Counted from the stretch's first letter, positions 15,801 through 24,085 are shown. The stretch: 37,764 nt of DNA from Alloprevotella sp. oral taxon 473 str. F0040 (GCF_000318095.2 NZ_KB290716.1:144564-182327), one strand, 5' to 3'. A program made the numbers and translations. The notes: a model not told the origin generated them from the sequence alone.

Positions 15801-16803
15801 ACAAGCCATCAATCTCGACACCGAGCTCACCCTAACTCTCCCTGCTTCATCTGTGTTTGTGTTTGATGGTCGTGAGAGCAAAGTCCCAGCGGTAGCCACC
15901 ACAGGCATCACTTTTGAGAATGCTCCTGTGGAAGTGGCTCCTGGACAGCACAAAGCTCTCGTGTGGTTCTTGGCTCCCACTAATGCTACAGATAAGACTT
16001 TGCAGTGGACTTCTGAAAACCCAGAAATCGCAACCATTAAAGATGGTGTGGTGTATGGTGTGAAGGAAGGTGAAGCTACGTTCAAAGTGACCACTTCTGG
16101 TGGACAGTCTGCTACCATCAAGGTTCAGGTGAAGAAACCTCTCTATGCGCTCAACTTTGATGCCAATGCCAATACGACAAACAAAGGACGTACGCTCAAA
16201 AACTTGGTATTCACACTAGCTGATGGCAATAAGGTGACCTACACGATGCCAAACAACAAGAAGGCTTATGTGGACTTGACCACCGATGCTTCCCAATATC
16301 TCAAAGTGGAAGAAGGCGGTACTCTGGTGACTTCTCAAGTGAACTGGCAAGGTAGCTGGATGCACGCATACTTCTATCTCGATGCTGACCAAAGCGGACA
16401 ATTTGAAGTGGAAAATATCTCTGACCCCGAACTCGTGGCTTGCAGCTACTACCACAACGAACAAAAGAATGCTGACGGAGTGAGCTCACAATCCAACAAC
16501 AACCCTGGCATGTCGAGAGAGTTTTCCTTCAAGGCTCCCGAAAAGGCTGGACGCTACCGCCTTCGTTTCAAGATCGACTGGGACAACATTGATGCAGGTG
16601 GTTCTATTGCTGAAGGCAATACGCTCTTGGGTAACGATGGTAAAGTGGTGGATATCCTAGTCGAAGTGGTGAATCCTTCTGGCATTAAGGCTAACACTAC
16701 GAATGCTGCCACTACCCCTCAGACTTACACCCTCTCTGGTCGCCAAACATCTACCCCCGACCATGGTGTTTACATTGTAAATGGTCGCAAAGTGGTGAAA
16801 TAA
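12856..16803 (+). CDS. Secreted multi-domain alpha-galactosidase-like glycoside hydrolase
   Basis: 1315 residues. Domains in order: signal peptide (1-27, ending SAKAQ); N-terminal beta-sandwich (to about 235); two homologous beta-sandwich repeats (about 261-345 and 420-518, sharing LNIIGVDVV/LNLVGVDLL and YTLRYFVETK/YTLRFLAQTK); a TIM barrel (about 575-915); an Ig-like Big2 domain (about 1015-1092); a further beta domain (about 1095-1272); and a C-terminal tail ending GVYIVNGRKVVK, like T9SS sorting tails. The barrel resembles clan GH-D (GH27/GH36/GH31): FVWDDGWD with Asp635/636, FFKFDG with Asp727 as candidate nucleophile, and RQEND (789-793) as candidate acid/base region. Bacteroides homologues are often labelled 'enterotoxin' without support. 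Substrate is unknown, perhaps a mucin or plant glycan. The ATG at 12856 was chosen for the signal peptide; an upstream in-frame extension overlaps the promoter. Confidence 0.8.
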   Translation: MNRKTTTMALSAALLTLALQIPSAKAQSVIFPQTQQAGVALLEHSGTNYVLKNQLLTATFTLQGQQLRFGGCPEMDLKAGTELFELRLGNGNEVIKSSEMTLVGGVKEINYVANAKATRGAEKLPGKAIEATFTKDKLTVTWRAILRDGSHYIRTEIELKASDNVKMNAVLPMLYEVDAVKAKSTPKVVGNTRGAVLLSDKIFAGLETPTGKNSVGGVESEGDFSPTSWTDQSFSWTPGEATPKDLLQQFKTDEIVGTRGYVNFKEKGEQHFTFTYKGGTHRLNIIGVDVVNLQGEVVAKDYHTGYAGGNHSNNKYTLNIPEAGVYTLRYFVETKTETITSNGQISLSKPLGKVVVVKDLLPGSELQYKKAEKEAAPTEPAKEGSQTMGENAVLKTKWAASDWQPVKHYPSRVGELGYEAGHTRQIEVPVYFTALGVMTTEFQYKSGNHALNLVGVDLLDADGKAVAYDYHKGKTGTQNNRNTFQFNVPFSGNYTLRFLAQTKDEAINSNGEINVTLQQTDTLHLAAAESVALQGLWSRNTTLLPSQPWKVSSVVGLVAKEQPRRSFLAYSERERAVPWRAMPAYISWYELNIDRNNDRNYTGNMHDYQCEDVVREWKKQLYDRYKVGVNSFVWDDGWDQYGTWTFNKNFPNGFAETDRLAQSMGSGIGAWLGPVGGYGQSGNYRRAYWNGKGGMQLSNPEYYKVFTEAITDLCNKRNYDFRFFKFDGISDLFSATGPKNDANGDENAEGIINAERMVRETIKPDIFFNTTVGTWASPFWFQYTDAVWRQENDYGEIGNQGTDREKWITYRDRLVYQNFVQNSPICPINTLMTHGFILSDFGNVSKSRDYDGIVRELRCAFACGSGMVELYNDYALMNRIHGGRLWGDLAECLQWQKNNADVLPDAHWVGGNPWTGSKAEVYGWASWNGPKATLALRNPAATPQVFKTTLRKALEVPAHVTDTYIFTKAFGNQAALEGLQEGQAINLDTELTLTLPASSVFVFDGRESKVPAVATTGITFENAPVEVAPGQHKALVWFLAPTNATDKTLQWTSENPEIATIKDGVVYGVKEGEATFKVTTSGGQSATIKVQVKKPLYALNFDANANTTNKGRTLKNLVFTLADGNKVTYTMPNNKKAYVDLTTDASQYLKVEEGGTLVTSQVNWQGSWMHAYFYLDADQSGQFEVENISDPELVACSYYHNEQKNADGVSSQSNNNPGMSREFSFKAPEKAGRYRLRFKIDWDNIDAGGSIAEGNTLLGNDGKVVDILVEVVNPSGIKANTTNAATTPQTYTLSGRQTSTPDHGVYIVNGRKVVK

Positions 16804-16828
16804 CTTTCGACACTCATCCTCTTCTATT

Positions 16829-16862
16829 CTCCCCTCATTCCGTCTCTGCGGACTGAGGGGAG
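16829..16862 (+). terminator. Hairpin terminator after the glycosidase gene
   Basis: CTCCCCTCA pairs with TGAGGGGAG, with an inner CCG/CGG pair. The sequence ATTATTGTGT follows. It begins 26 nt after the stop codon. Confidence 0.7.
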
Positions 16863-16943
16863 ATTATTGTGTATTCATTCCTTTCCTACTCGCCCAGAGC
16901 AGGCGTTTCTCATTCGAGGTATGGTATTGTCCGAAAAAAATAA

Positions 16944-17018
16944 GAATTTCTCATATTCTCATTCAAATCTACCACAAAAACATATTAGCTCCTTTAAAGC
17001 AATCTATTTAATTTGAAT
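16944..17018 (+). other. Vestigial copy of the glycosidase leader
   Basis: About 75 nt resemble 12781-12855, the untranslated leader of the glycosidase gene. Shared blocks in the same order are GAATTTC, ATTCAAATCTA, CCAC/GCAC, and AAAGCA(G/A)TCTATTT. No TAnnTTTG element and no open gene follow; the AT-rich region begins here. Confidence 0.5.
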
Positions 17019-17084
17019 TCTCGGAGATTGTTTCCTCTAAAAATATAAGCACGATTTATGCAGCTTCTCGCTGTCGTAATATAA

Positions 17085-19472
17085 TTATAATCTATTTAAT
17101 TCTTCAATATTTTTCATTGTTCTGTCGAGTTTTTGCTGTCTAAAAATATAACTATATCGTAATATTATTTTACGACTCTCACCATACCCCCAAGATGATA
17201 AATTTAAAGCATCTTTTACTCCATAGTTGTCCCACCGTTCAGAATGTAAAGCATCTGTCATCAATAGAGATAGACGCATCTGTCCGTTACACCAACTCTT
17301 GTTAAAACCTAAATCAACACATCCTGTTGGCTTGTTTACCTCATAGCTTCCTCCTTGGCGCCTTGAATAATACCGTCCAGACAGTTCAAAGCTAATACCT
17401 AAAGGAAGAAGGATACTATTACTCACAGAAAAGAAACAAGATGGACGCTTATACAGGATTCTATATGTTTCGTAATCTAGCTTATTCACAAAATAATAGA
17501 ACCCTATATTTGTACTAAGATTCCACCTATGAGCAAGACATTTAGAAAAAGTCGCCTCCAATCCAACTTGTTTCTGTGTACCGATATTCTTTGTAGTCAT
17601 AATCATCTTACTATTCTCAAATACATCCGTGAGCGAAGTGAAATAATCGTCAAGTTTATTGTAATATAAATTTAATAATAAACTCTTCCATGTATAGTTC
17701 AACATGATTTTATTACTTATTTGAGGCTTTAGAAAAGGATTACCTTTCCAATAAGACAATTCATCCAGTAGATATTCAAATGGATTAAGGTCTTCATATC
17801 GTGGTTTGTCTTGACGTCTACTATACAAAAGTGCTATCTTATTATTTTCATTAATCATATATGCGATATTCAGATTAGGAAATAATCGCAAGTTATTATG
17901 GTTATTCTCCTCTGTATTTTTATAATTATAATCATCTAACTTGTTATGAGTGCACATATACTCCATACGCAGTCCTGCACTTAGGTTCCATTTATCCCAA
18001 GAGTATGTATACTGTGTGTAACCCTCAACATTCTTTTCATCATAATAGAATACATTTGAACGTTGCCAATCAAGAATACCATTCTTTCTGAAAAGAAAAA
18101 CATTATCACTTTTGATAAAGGATGCTTTTATGCCTGCAAGTAATTTATTCCGTTCATTTGGATTATATTTATAATCTGCTAATAGCGCATAAATATCAAT
18201 TTTCCTATCAGGTTGTGAATAAAAGAAATCCGAACGAACAAGCGAATTGGTTGCCGAATAGTAATCATTAGGTTGTTCACAGCGTGACAGACCATCAAAA
18301 TGTGTCCAATCAACTGATAATGATAATTGATGTTTTTCAGAAGGTTGAAATAGATAATTAATACTATTGTTGTATCGAATCGCTCTCTGCTCTATGTAAT
18401 TATTACGTTCTTTTAGTATGCCTTCCAATTTGTCTATCGTTCTATATATATGGGTTGTAGTCTGTGTTTCGCCAGGTCCGGTAAGTAAGTTTATTGTACT
18501 ATTTAAGAATAACTTGTGTTTCTTATTAGAACATAAAGAAAAATCAATACCTGCCGAGTAAGTATTTCGTTTGTCTGTGTCTACTGTTTCAGATAAGCTT
18601 TTATCTCCGTTTAGAATCTTCTCATAGCCATAACTCATAGCATGATATCCCATACTATGATTATAGTTAAAGCCTAACTGCCACTTATTCGTGTTATATG
18701 ATAGAGCAATATCAGAGTTTTGTTTTAGGTTTTCCCAATAAGCAACGCCCTGAGTTGTATTTAACAACCAGCCAAGTCTTTCAGATGTTTTCAAAACGAT
18801 ATTAATAATACCACCAGCTCCATCTGCACTAAAACTAGCATCAGGGCTAGGAGAAGTTTCTATTCGGGAAATATTCGATGAAGATAGAGTACGAAGATAC
18901 GAAGAAAGTTCTTCTCCTTGCAGCATCAACTTCTTTCCGTTGATATATATAGCTGTACCTCCGAGGGTGGCTAAAGATATTTCACCTTTGTTATTTACGG
19001 AAATCCCGGGAGAAGACTTTAGGACATCCAATGCATTTCCTATATCAGTAAGGTAAGATTGTGCAACATGAATTTGTATTTTTCCATTAGATGAAACTAC
19101 CATAGAGCGAGATTTACGTGCTGTTATAACAACATCTTTCAAGATAAACTCATCTGGTACCATCTGGATATCGGGGAGATTATTGGAACTTGTAGGGGTA
19201 AAATTTTGCCTTATCTCTTGGTAACCTAATGCCCGTACGCATAAAATGAATTTTCTTTTTTGTAACGAAAAGGAAAACTGTCCATTGCTATCAGTAAGTT
19301 TTGTTTCTACAAGAATACTGTCAGGCAAAGAAACCAACATAACTACAGCTGCATCTATCCCTTGTTTATGCTCGTCTAGTATTCTTCCGCTTAACTTATT
19401 CTGAGCACTTCCGAAGATAGTATACCCTATCCCCATGACAAATAGCAGGAGTCGTAACATGAACTCATTCAT
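17085..19472 (-). CDS. TonB-receptor-like outer-membrane beta-barrel protein
   Basis: 795 residues. Signal peptide (MNEFMLRLLLFVMGIGYTIFGSAQ), then a carboxypeptidase-regulatory-like domain (about 25-110), a plug-like domain (about 115-230, with PGISVNNKGEISL and ISRIETSPSPDASFSADGAGGIINIVLK), and a long barrel of aromatic beta-strands ending near the C-terminus. This fits the 'outer membrane beta-barrel family' (Pfam PF14905) related to TonB-dependent receptors. There is no SusD partner and no TonB box I can identify. The gene is much richer in A+T, with AT-ending codons, than its neighbours, which suggests horizontal acquisition. The ATG at 19472 is used; a TTG three codons upstream is less likely. 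Ligand unknown. Confidence 0.85.
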   Translation of the reverse strand: MNEFMLRLLLFVMGIGYTIFGSAQNKLSGRILDEHKQGIDAAVVMLVSLPDSILVETKLTDSNGQFSFSLQKRKFILCVRALGYQEIRQNFTPTSSNNLPDIQMVPDEFILKDVVITARKSRSMVVSSNGKIQIHVAQSYLTDIGNALDVLKSSPGISVNNKGEISLATLGGTAIYINGKKLMLQGEELSSYLRTLSSSNISRIETSPSPDASFSADGAGGIINIVLKTSERLGWLLNTTQGVAYWENLKQNSDIALSYNTNKWQLGFNYNHSMGYHAMSYGYEKILNGDKSLSETVDTDKRNTYSAGIDFSLCSNKKHKLFLNSTINLLTGPGETQTTTHIYRTIDKLEGILKERNNYIEQRAIRYNNSINYLFQPSEKHQLSLSVDWTHFDGLSRCEQPNDYYSATNSLVRSDFFYSQPDRKIDIYALLADYKYNPNERNKLLAGIKASFIKSDNVFLFRKNGILDWQRSNVFYYDEKNVEGYTQYTYSWDKWNLSAGLRMEYMCTHNKLDDYNYKNTEENNHNNLRLFPNLNIAYMINENNKIALLYSRRQDKPRYEDLNPFEYLLDELSYWKGNPFLKPQISNKIMLNYTWKSLLLNLYYNKLDDYFTSLTDVFENSKMIMTTKNIGTQKQVGLEATFSKCLAHRWNLSTNIGFYYFVNKLDYETYRILYKRPSCFFSVSNSILLPLGISFELSGRYYSRRQGGSYEVNKPTGCVDLGFNKSWCNGQMRLSLLMTDALHSERWDNYGVKDALNLSSWGYGESRKIILRYSYIFRQQKLDRTMKNIEELNRL

Positions 19473-19574
19473 AATAGTCAATTTTAGATAATGATGCCTT
19501 TATTCAATGGTATAAATACTAGTATTGGATTCTGTGTATAACACATTGTTGAAAGCTTATTCAATAAAAATATT

Positions 19575-19771
19575 CTATTGAAGAATTGAATCAATAAGCG
19601 CAACATCATGATGCTCCTCATCTCCAACTTCGTTATTGATGCGAACGTATTCTTGGAAGATGAGTTCTATCCCCTTTTCCAATACGATTACAATCTGTAG
19701 GTTTCGTACCTGAAAGAAGCAAAACCAGCAGATTCGAAAAAGGATTAGAGAGATTTCTTGAATAATAGAGA
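19575..19771 (-). pseudogene. Possible coding remnant
   Basis: A minus-strand frame stays open for 65 codons without an ATG and ends in a TAG at 19575. Its C-terminal half, IELIFQEYVRINNEVGDEE followed by HHDVALIDSILQ, has the amino-acid mix of real protein, while the N-terminal half is Cys/Phe-rich and looks random. This may be the 3' end of a lost gene. I recognise no family. Confidence 0.25.
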
Positions 19772-19808
19772 TTAATTACCTTTTTATGAGGAGACAATGT
19801 ATCCCCCA

Positions 19809-19843
19809 AAGCCTGAAGTCCTTTATTACTGGACTTCAGGCTT
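19809..19843 (-). terminator. 13-bp hairpin downstream of the porin gene
   Basis: AAGCCTGAAGTCC and GGACTTCAGGCTT form a perfect stem around a 9-nt loop. It is 137 nt after the porin stop on the minus strand. No U-tract follows, so it may end transcription inefficiently or protect the mRNA 3' end. Confidence 0.5.
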
Positions 19844-19980
19844 AATTCAGATAAGGTACTACTTTATCAGATGGTCATAAATAGCACAATTGAAAATGAG
19901 GTAAGCAGAAGATACTTCTACAGTCAATATTCCCTCCGCTAAAGCTCTATGACAAGAGTTTATGTCAATGGAGCATTTAG

Positions 19981-21156
19981 TTAGAATTTTGCACACACCT
20001 GCACGTCGATTGTGTTGTAGTGTCCTGCACGAAGTGAGAGATTACGATCTACGGTGTGCGTGTAGTTCACTTGGAAATCGTAGTTTTTGCCTAAATAATA
20101 GTTGGCAGTAAGCCCCCAGTTGGTGACCAGACCATCCCAACGAGTGGCATCATCACGGTAGCAATCCCAACGACCATAGAACTTTAGGTTTTCGCATTGT
20201 GGCACGGGAACGCCCAACATGGCATACCAACCATCACTTCTCGTGGCTCCACCGCGGGTGGTTCCTCCCACACTGTGGGCATATTCGGCACGTGCACTCA
20301 CCGCACCTTCGTAGGTGAAACCGAGGTCGTAGCGCACACGACGTAGGGTCTCGGTGGGATTTTTCTCATTGGTGTAATAACCATCCCAACCGAAAGCACC
20401 AATGCGCAGTTCCTTGGTGGGCATTACCCACAAACCTCCGATGAGATCTTTGTGCTTATCAACATCCACGTGGTTAGTGCCTTGACCATTGTAGACACCC
20501 ACTTGGTAGTGCAAGAGGCGATGCCCATCGGCTTGGGGCAAGAAATCACCTTGCATCTGGAAACCGATGTCGCGACCATTCGACACGTGTTCACCAATAC
20601 GGTCGTTGATGCTCTGTAATCTCTGGGTCATTTGTGAGAAAGATCCCATGCCCACATTCATGGGATGGATGGGATTTTCAAAACCGAAGCAGCGTTTGAA
20701 CTGCCCCATTCGAGGTTGCCATTCGGCAAATCTAGTCCATTCTGCGTAAGCATCTAGCACTCTAGCCCCTCGATCGATGCCGGGTGCCCCACTGAGTTCT
20801 AGCTGCAAACGATAAGCTACATCGTTCCACACCTTACCATGGGCTACTGCACGGACGATGCGGACATTGAAACCGCCATCGCTGGCTTTGTCCTCGCGAT
20901 CGGTGTAGGAATACTGTGTGATGATGCAGCCACCAAGGTTGAGAGTGGGCTTGAAACCAGTGGCGTTGGACTGCGCAGACATGCTTTGTGTCTGCGCCTG
21001 AGAAGCATCACCTACGGCAGAAGAGAGGGGATTAGTTTGAGCGTTTGACACCATTTCTTCCTGCTCCACTGAAGGAGGAAGCGAAACATGCGCATGGGCT
21101 TGGGTAGCCATACAGCTACACAAAGCGCAAGTAAGAATAAAAGCTGAATGTCTCAT
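19981..21156 (-). CDS. OprO/OprP-like porin
   Basis: 391-residue outer-membrane porin with a signal peptide ending ATQAHA. After a low-complexity Gln/Ser/Ala linker (about 30-68), the barrel begins LNLGGCIITQYSYTDRED and continues with GGFNVRIVRAVAHGKVWNDVAYRLQLELSG, DAYAEW and GQFKRCFGFENPIHP, which match the phosphate-selective porin O/P family (PF07396). It ends with Phe (VCAKF), as outer-membrane barrels do. The family was described for phosphate and pyrophosphate uptake in Pseudomonas, but no pho genes are nearby, so selectivity is not assured. It is monocistronic with a -7 element at 21195-21202. Confidence 0.88.
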   Translation of the reverse strand: MRHSAFILTCALCSCMATQAHAHVSLPPSVEQEEMVSNAQTNPLSSAVGDASQAQTQSMSAQSNATGFKPTLNLGGCIITQYSYTDREDKASDGGFNVRIVRAVAHGKVWNDVAYRLQLELSGAPGIDRGARVLDAYAEWTRFAEWQPRMGQFKRCFGFENPIHPMNVGMGSFSQMTQRLQSINDRIGEHVSNGRDIGFQMQGDFLPQADGHRLLHYQVGVYNGQGTNHVDVDKHKDLIGGLWVMPTKELRIGAFGWDGYYTNEKNPTETLRRVRYDLGFTYEGAVSARAEYAHSVGGTTRGGATRSDGWYAMLGVPVPQCENLKFYGRWDCYRDDATRWDGLVTNWGLTANYYLGKNYDFQVNYTHTVDRNLSLRAGHYNTIDVQVCAKF

Positions 21157-21194
21157 GGTTAGAGATGTTAGTTGTTATAATAGGAGTTCGCTTG

Positions 21195-21202
21195 CAAAGA
21201 TA
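21195..21202 (-). promoter_or_regulatory. -7 element for the porin gene
   Basis: TATCTTTG on the minus strand, 38 nt before the ATG. No clear -33 element at 19 nt. Confidence 0.5.
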
Positions 21203-21372
21203 CAAAAAGTAAAGACATAACCTAGTATTTCCTAATCTATTTTTATTTAGGTGCGTTAGGAAATCTTCAGCCCTGCTCGATTTTCACTCTTGAACTAAAA
21301 AGAAACGCTGAGAGAGATGCACATTTAGGTGTAAAAATGTCAGGTCTACTTACAAAAAGAATATCATAAGCG
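21203..21372. other. Divergent spacer between porin and glucokinase genes
   Basis: Part of a 309-nt divergent intergenic region (21157-21465). Apart from the two promoters listed separately I see nothing in it. Confidence 0.5.
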
Positions 21373-21403
21373 TTGGAAAGTTCATTTTTTCTCCTTGTAT
21401 TTG
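21373..21403 (+). promoter_or_regulatory. Promoter of the ROK glucokinase gene
   Basis: TTGG (21373-21376), 19 nt, TGTATTTG (21396-21403): one mismatch to TAnnTTTG but the spacing is exact. It gives a leader of about 55 nt. Confidence 0.55.
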
Positions 21404-21465
21404 CAGCATAGAAAGGAGCGAAAAGCTCTGTAAACTCAGTATAATATATCTCAATTATATCCATT

Positions 21466-22434
21466 ATGGAAGAAATCCTCGAAAAACCCTACGTGATTGG
21501 CCTAGACATGGGCGGCACGAACTCCGTATTTGGTATTGTGGATCAACGCGGTACTATCATTGCACAAACAGCTATTGCAACGAAAGACTACCCCGACATC
21601 AACGACTATGTAGCGGCTGCGGTGAAAGCCTTGCAACCAGCATTGGACGTGGTAGGCGGCATCGACAACATTCGTGGTATGGGTATCGGTGCTCCAAGTG
21701 GCAACTTCTATAATGGTACAATTGAGCGCGCAGCCAACTTGATTTGGCAAGGTGAAGTGCCCATCTGCGACCTCTTTGAAAAGGCATTGGGCATCCCCGT
21801 TCGCGTGACCAACGATGCTAACGCTGCTGCCTTGGGTGAAATGACCTATGGTGTGGCACGTGGTATGAAGAACTTCATCATGATTACCCTCGGCACAGGT
21901 GTGGGTTCTGGCATCGTAGTAGACGGTCGCGTGGTCTATGGTTCTGACGGTTTTGCGGGTGAACTCGGTCACGTAGTGATTGATCACACAGAAGCTGGTC
22001 GTCCATGCGGTTGCGGTCGCAAGGGTTGTCTCGAAACTTACTGCTCTGCTACTGGCGTGGCACGCACTGCTCGCGAATTCTTGGTAAAATCTGATACTCC
22101 CTCTCCCTTGCGTGACATCGATCCAGACAAGATTACTTCGTTTGATGTGTTCCAAGCTGCAGAAAAGGGTGACAAGATTGCGCTCGATATCTTTGAATAT
22201 ACTGGTACTCTTCTCGGTCGCACCTGCGCTGACTTCGCCACCTTCAACACCCCTGAAGCCTTTGTATTCTTCGGTGGTTTGGCCAAAGCTGGTGAGTATT
22301 TGATGGAGCCTCTCCGTCGCGCATACGACCAACACGTGCTTAAGATTTTCAAAGTTAAAGCTAAATTGCTCGTTTCTACCCTTAAGGGTGCTGAAGCTGC
22401 CTTGCTTGGTGCCTCTGCCCTCGGTTGGGAATAA
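21466..22434 (+). CDS. ROK family glucokinase
   Basis: 322-residue cytoplasmic sugar kinase phosphorylating glucose (or a close hexose) with ATP. The phosphate-binding loop is IGLDMGGTN (Asp14-Asn19). The catalytic region is VTNDANAAALGE. The full ROK zinc signature is present: GELGHVVIDH followed by CGCGRKGCLE with Cys181, Cys183 and Cys188. LGTGVGSGIVVDG and FVFFGGLAKAG complete the fold. Intact zinc ligands and length fit the catalytic kinases; there is no N-terminal helix-turn-helix, so it is not a ROK repressor. It is the first gene after its own promoter and is closed by a strong terminator. Glucose is the most likely substrate, inferred from the Bacteroidetes glucokinases. Confidence 0.88.
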   Translation: MEEILEKPYVIGLDMGGTNSVFGIVDQRGTIIAQTAIATKDYPDINDYVAAAVKALQPALDVVGGIDNIRGMGIGAPSGNFYNGTIERAANLIWQGEVPICDLFEKALGIPVRVTNDANAAALGEMTYGVARGMKNFIMITLGTGVGSGIVVDGRVVYGSDGFAGELGHVVIDHTEAGRPCGCGRKGCLETYCSATGVARTAREFLVKSDTPSPLRDIDPDKITSFDVFQAAEKGDKIALDIFEYTGTLLGRTCADFATFNTPEAFVFFGGLAKAGEYLMEPLRRAYDQHVLKIFKVKAKLLVSTLKGAEAALLGASALGWE

Positions 22435-22448
22435 GCCTACATTTCTAT

Positions 22449-22494
22449 AAAACGTGGTATCATCGACAACACGCTCGAAGATACCACGTTTTTC
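22449..22494 (+). terminator. Terminator of the glucokinase gene
   Basis: AAAACGTGGTATC (22449-22461) pairs with GATACCACGTTTT (22480-22492), 13 bp, followed by further T. It begins 15 nt after the stop codon. Confidence 0.85.
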
Positions 22495-22547
22495 GTTATA
22501 CACTATTTCATTAGTGGATTTACAGAACACTTCACAACTACAGAACT

Positions 22548-24041
22548 ATGATAAAAGACATCCATGAACAAATAGCGGAGTGGCATGAAAACAATGAGCC
22601 TGCCAAGATTATCAAATTGCTCGAATCGCTCCCACCTCATAAACTGACCAACGAACGCGTAGGTTGGTTGGCTAGAGCCTACAACAACCTCGCTGCCCAA
22701 GATGATAATCCCGAACACTACGAAACTGCTATTCGTGTGCTAGAAAGTGTTCGTGATGAAGCAACAGAGAAAGACGAACTCTGGAATCACCGCATGGGCT
22801 TTGCACTCTATCAGCTTGACCGCGAGGGGGAAGCTGCCGAATACTTCATTCGCACTCTCGAGGGTGAGCCTTATGAGTCGCTAGCTGCCGACACAAAAGA
22901 AATGCTCGCCGACTGCTACAAGTACCTAGCCTTTCCCCGATACACCAAAGGTTCGTTTGCAGACCGCGTGGAAAAGGCATGGGAAGCCTTTGCAGAGCAA
23001 GAAGCAGAGCTGCGCCAGCTCGTGGACAACGGAGCTTCTGGTGATGAAATCCAAGAATTGGCATTCTCTAGTTTGAAACTAGCTTTCCCAAATCTGGCGT
23101 TTGAGATTGGCTCGCAGAATTACCACATCATCCTTTCTGCCGATGGTACTTGGATGCTCTATCCCCTTTTCCGCTTTTTCCTGAGTCGCATGCCCGAATC
23201 AGTGCGCGAGCATTGGAAATTCTCCGTTGGTAGAACTGCCAACCCTGATTTGTACGTCGATTTCGGTGAAGGAGTGATTTCTGCAGAAGAAGTGCTAGTG
23301 TATTTCACCAAAGATGAAGGTGGCGAAAGCATTAGTGTAGGTGTTTACCACCCACTGTTGCTGGAAGGTGATAGTCCTGCTTGGTGGCGTGCCGAAGTAT
23401 TGGTAGATAATGCCGTGGGCGAATTGGTCAATACGGAGTTTATATCGGTGATTAATGTGCTGGAAGAAGCCCCCAGTGAAGAAGACAGCTTCAAACTCTC
23501 TGAACTTCGCGATATGCTTGCCATGCTTTATTCCAAGGATCCTCGTTGGGAAAACATCGATGTCATCTTACAGGGCACGATGAACTATCGTTTCGGAGAT
23601 CAAGAGGATATTGAGCCCACCGACCTCCGATTAGACATCCAAACTGGAACAACGACGATTCCACGTTTTGTAAGCGAATTTGCAAAAGACGAATCTGGGC
23701 TCATGAATTTCTTCCATCGTTTCGGTTGCGTGGGTGGCTTTTTCGCCTTCGACGTGCCTGGACTTGACGAAATGGAGGAAGCTGAACGCGAAGCTGCCAT
23801 CGATGCAGCATGCACTACTCTCGAAAACTACCTCCGCACACATCCAAAGGGGAATTATGCTGACTTCATCGGCCGTGCTGTAGGACGTTTCCACGTCTAT
23901 GTGGACTTCCTCGCCTTTGACATCCAAAAGGTCTGCGATGCTGCCTTCGAATTCTTTAAACAATACGACACTTCCTTTGCGGCTTTCCAAACCTATCGCC
24001 GCGATGTGGATTTCTTCAACATGAAGAAAACAGAGGGTTGA
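22548..24041 (+). CDS. TPR-containing protein of unknown function
   Basis: 497 residues, acidic and soluble, with no signal peptide. The first 150 residues are helical and TPR-like (IIKLLESLPPHKLTNERVGWLARAYNNLAAQD, YETAIRVLESVRDEA, HRMGFALYQLDREGEAAEYF). After a linker, residues about 165-290 form an alpha/beta domain (SQNYHIILSADGTWMLYPLFRFF, VGRTANPDLYVDFGEG). The C-terminal third (about 350-490) is another alpha/beta domain (FFHRFGCVGGFFAFDVPGLDEME, GRAVGRFHVYVDFLAFD). I do not recognise the family with certainty. It is separated from glucokinase by a terminator, so it is not an obvious operon partner, and no strong promoter is visible. A polymorphic-toxin immunity-like or regulatory role is conceivable but unsupported. 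Confidence 0.75.
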   Translation: MIKDIHEQIAEWHENNEPAKIIKLLESLPPHKLTNERVGWLARAYNNLAAQDDNPEHYETAIRVLESVRDEATEKDELWNHRMGFALYQLDREGEAAEYFIRTLEGEPYESLAADTKEMLADCYKYLAFPRYTKGSFADRVEKAWEAFAEQEAELRQLVDNGASGDEIQELAFSSLKLAFPNLAFEIGSQNYHIILSADGTWMLYPLFRFFLSRMPESVREHWKFSVGRTANPDLYVDFGEGVISAEEVLVYFTKDEGGESISVGVYHPLLLEGDSPAWWRAEVLVDNAVGELVNTEFISVINVLEEAPSEEDSFKLSELRDMLAMLYSKDPRWENIDVILQGTMNYRFGDQEDIEPTDLRLDIQTGTTTIPRFVSEFAKDESGLMNFFHRFGCVGGFFAFDVPGLDEMEEAEREAAIDAACTTLENYLRTHPKGNYADFIGRAVGRFHVYVDFLAFDIQKVCDAAFEFFKQYDTSFAAFQTYRRDVDFFNMKKTEG

Positions 24042-24085
24042 CGGTGACCTTAGGACACTGCCAGCCTCCTTATCCATTAATCTAC

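Larger units (their letters stand above)
19473..19980. other. AT-rich spacer with a decayed reading frame
   Basis: No intact gene. The right part contains a hairpin (19809-19843). The middle contains an open minus-strand frame without a start codon, listed separately. The rest shows nothing I can name. Confidence 0.5.
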
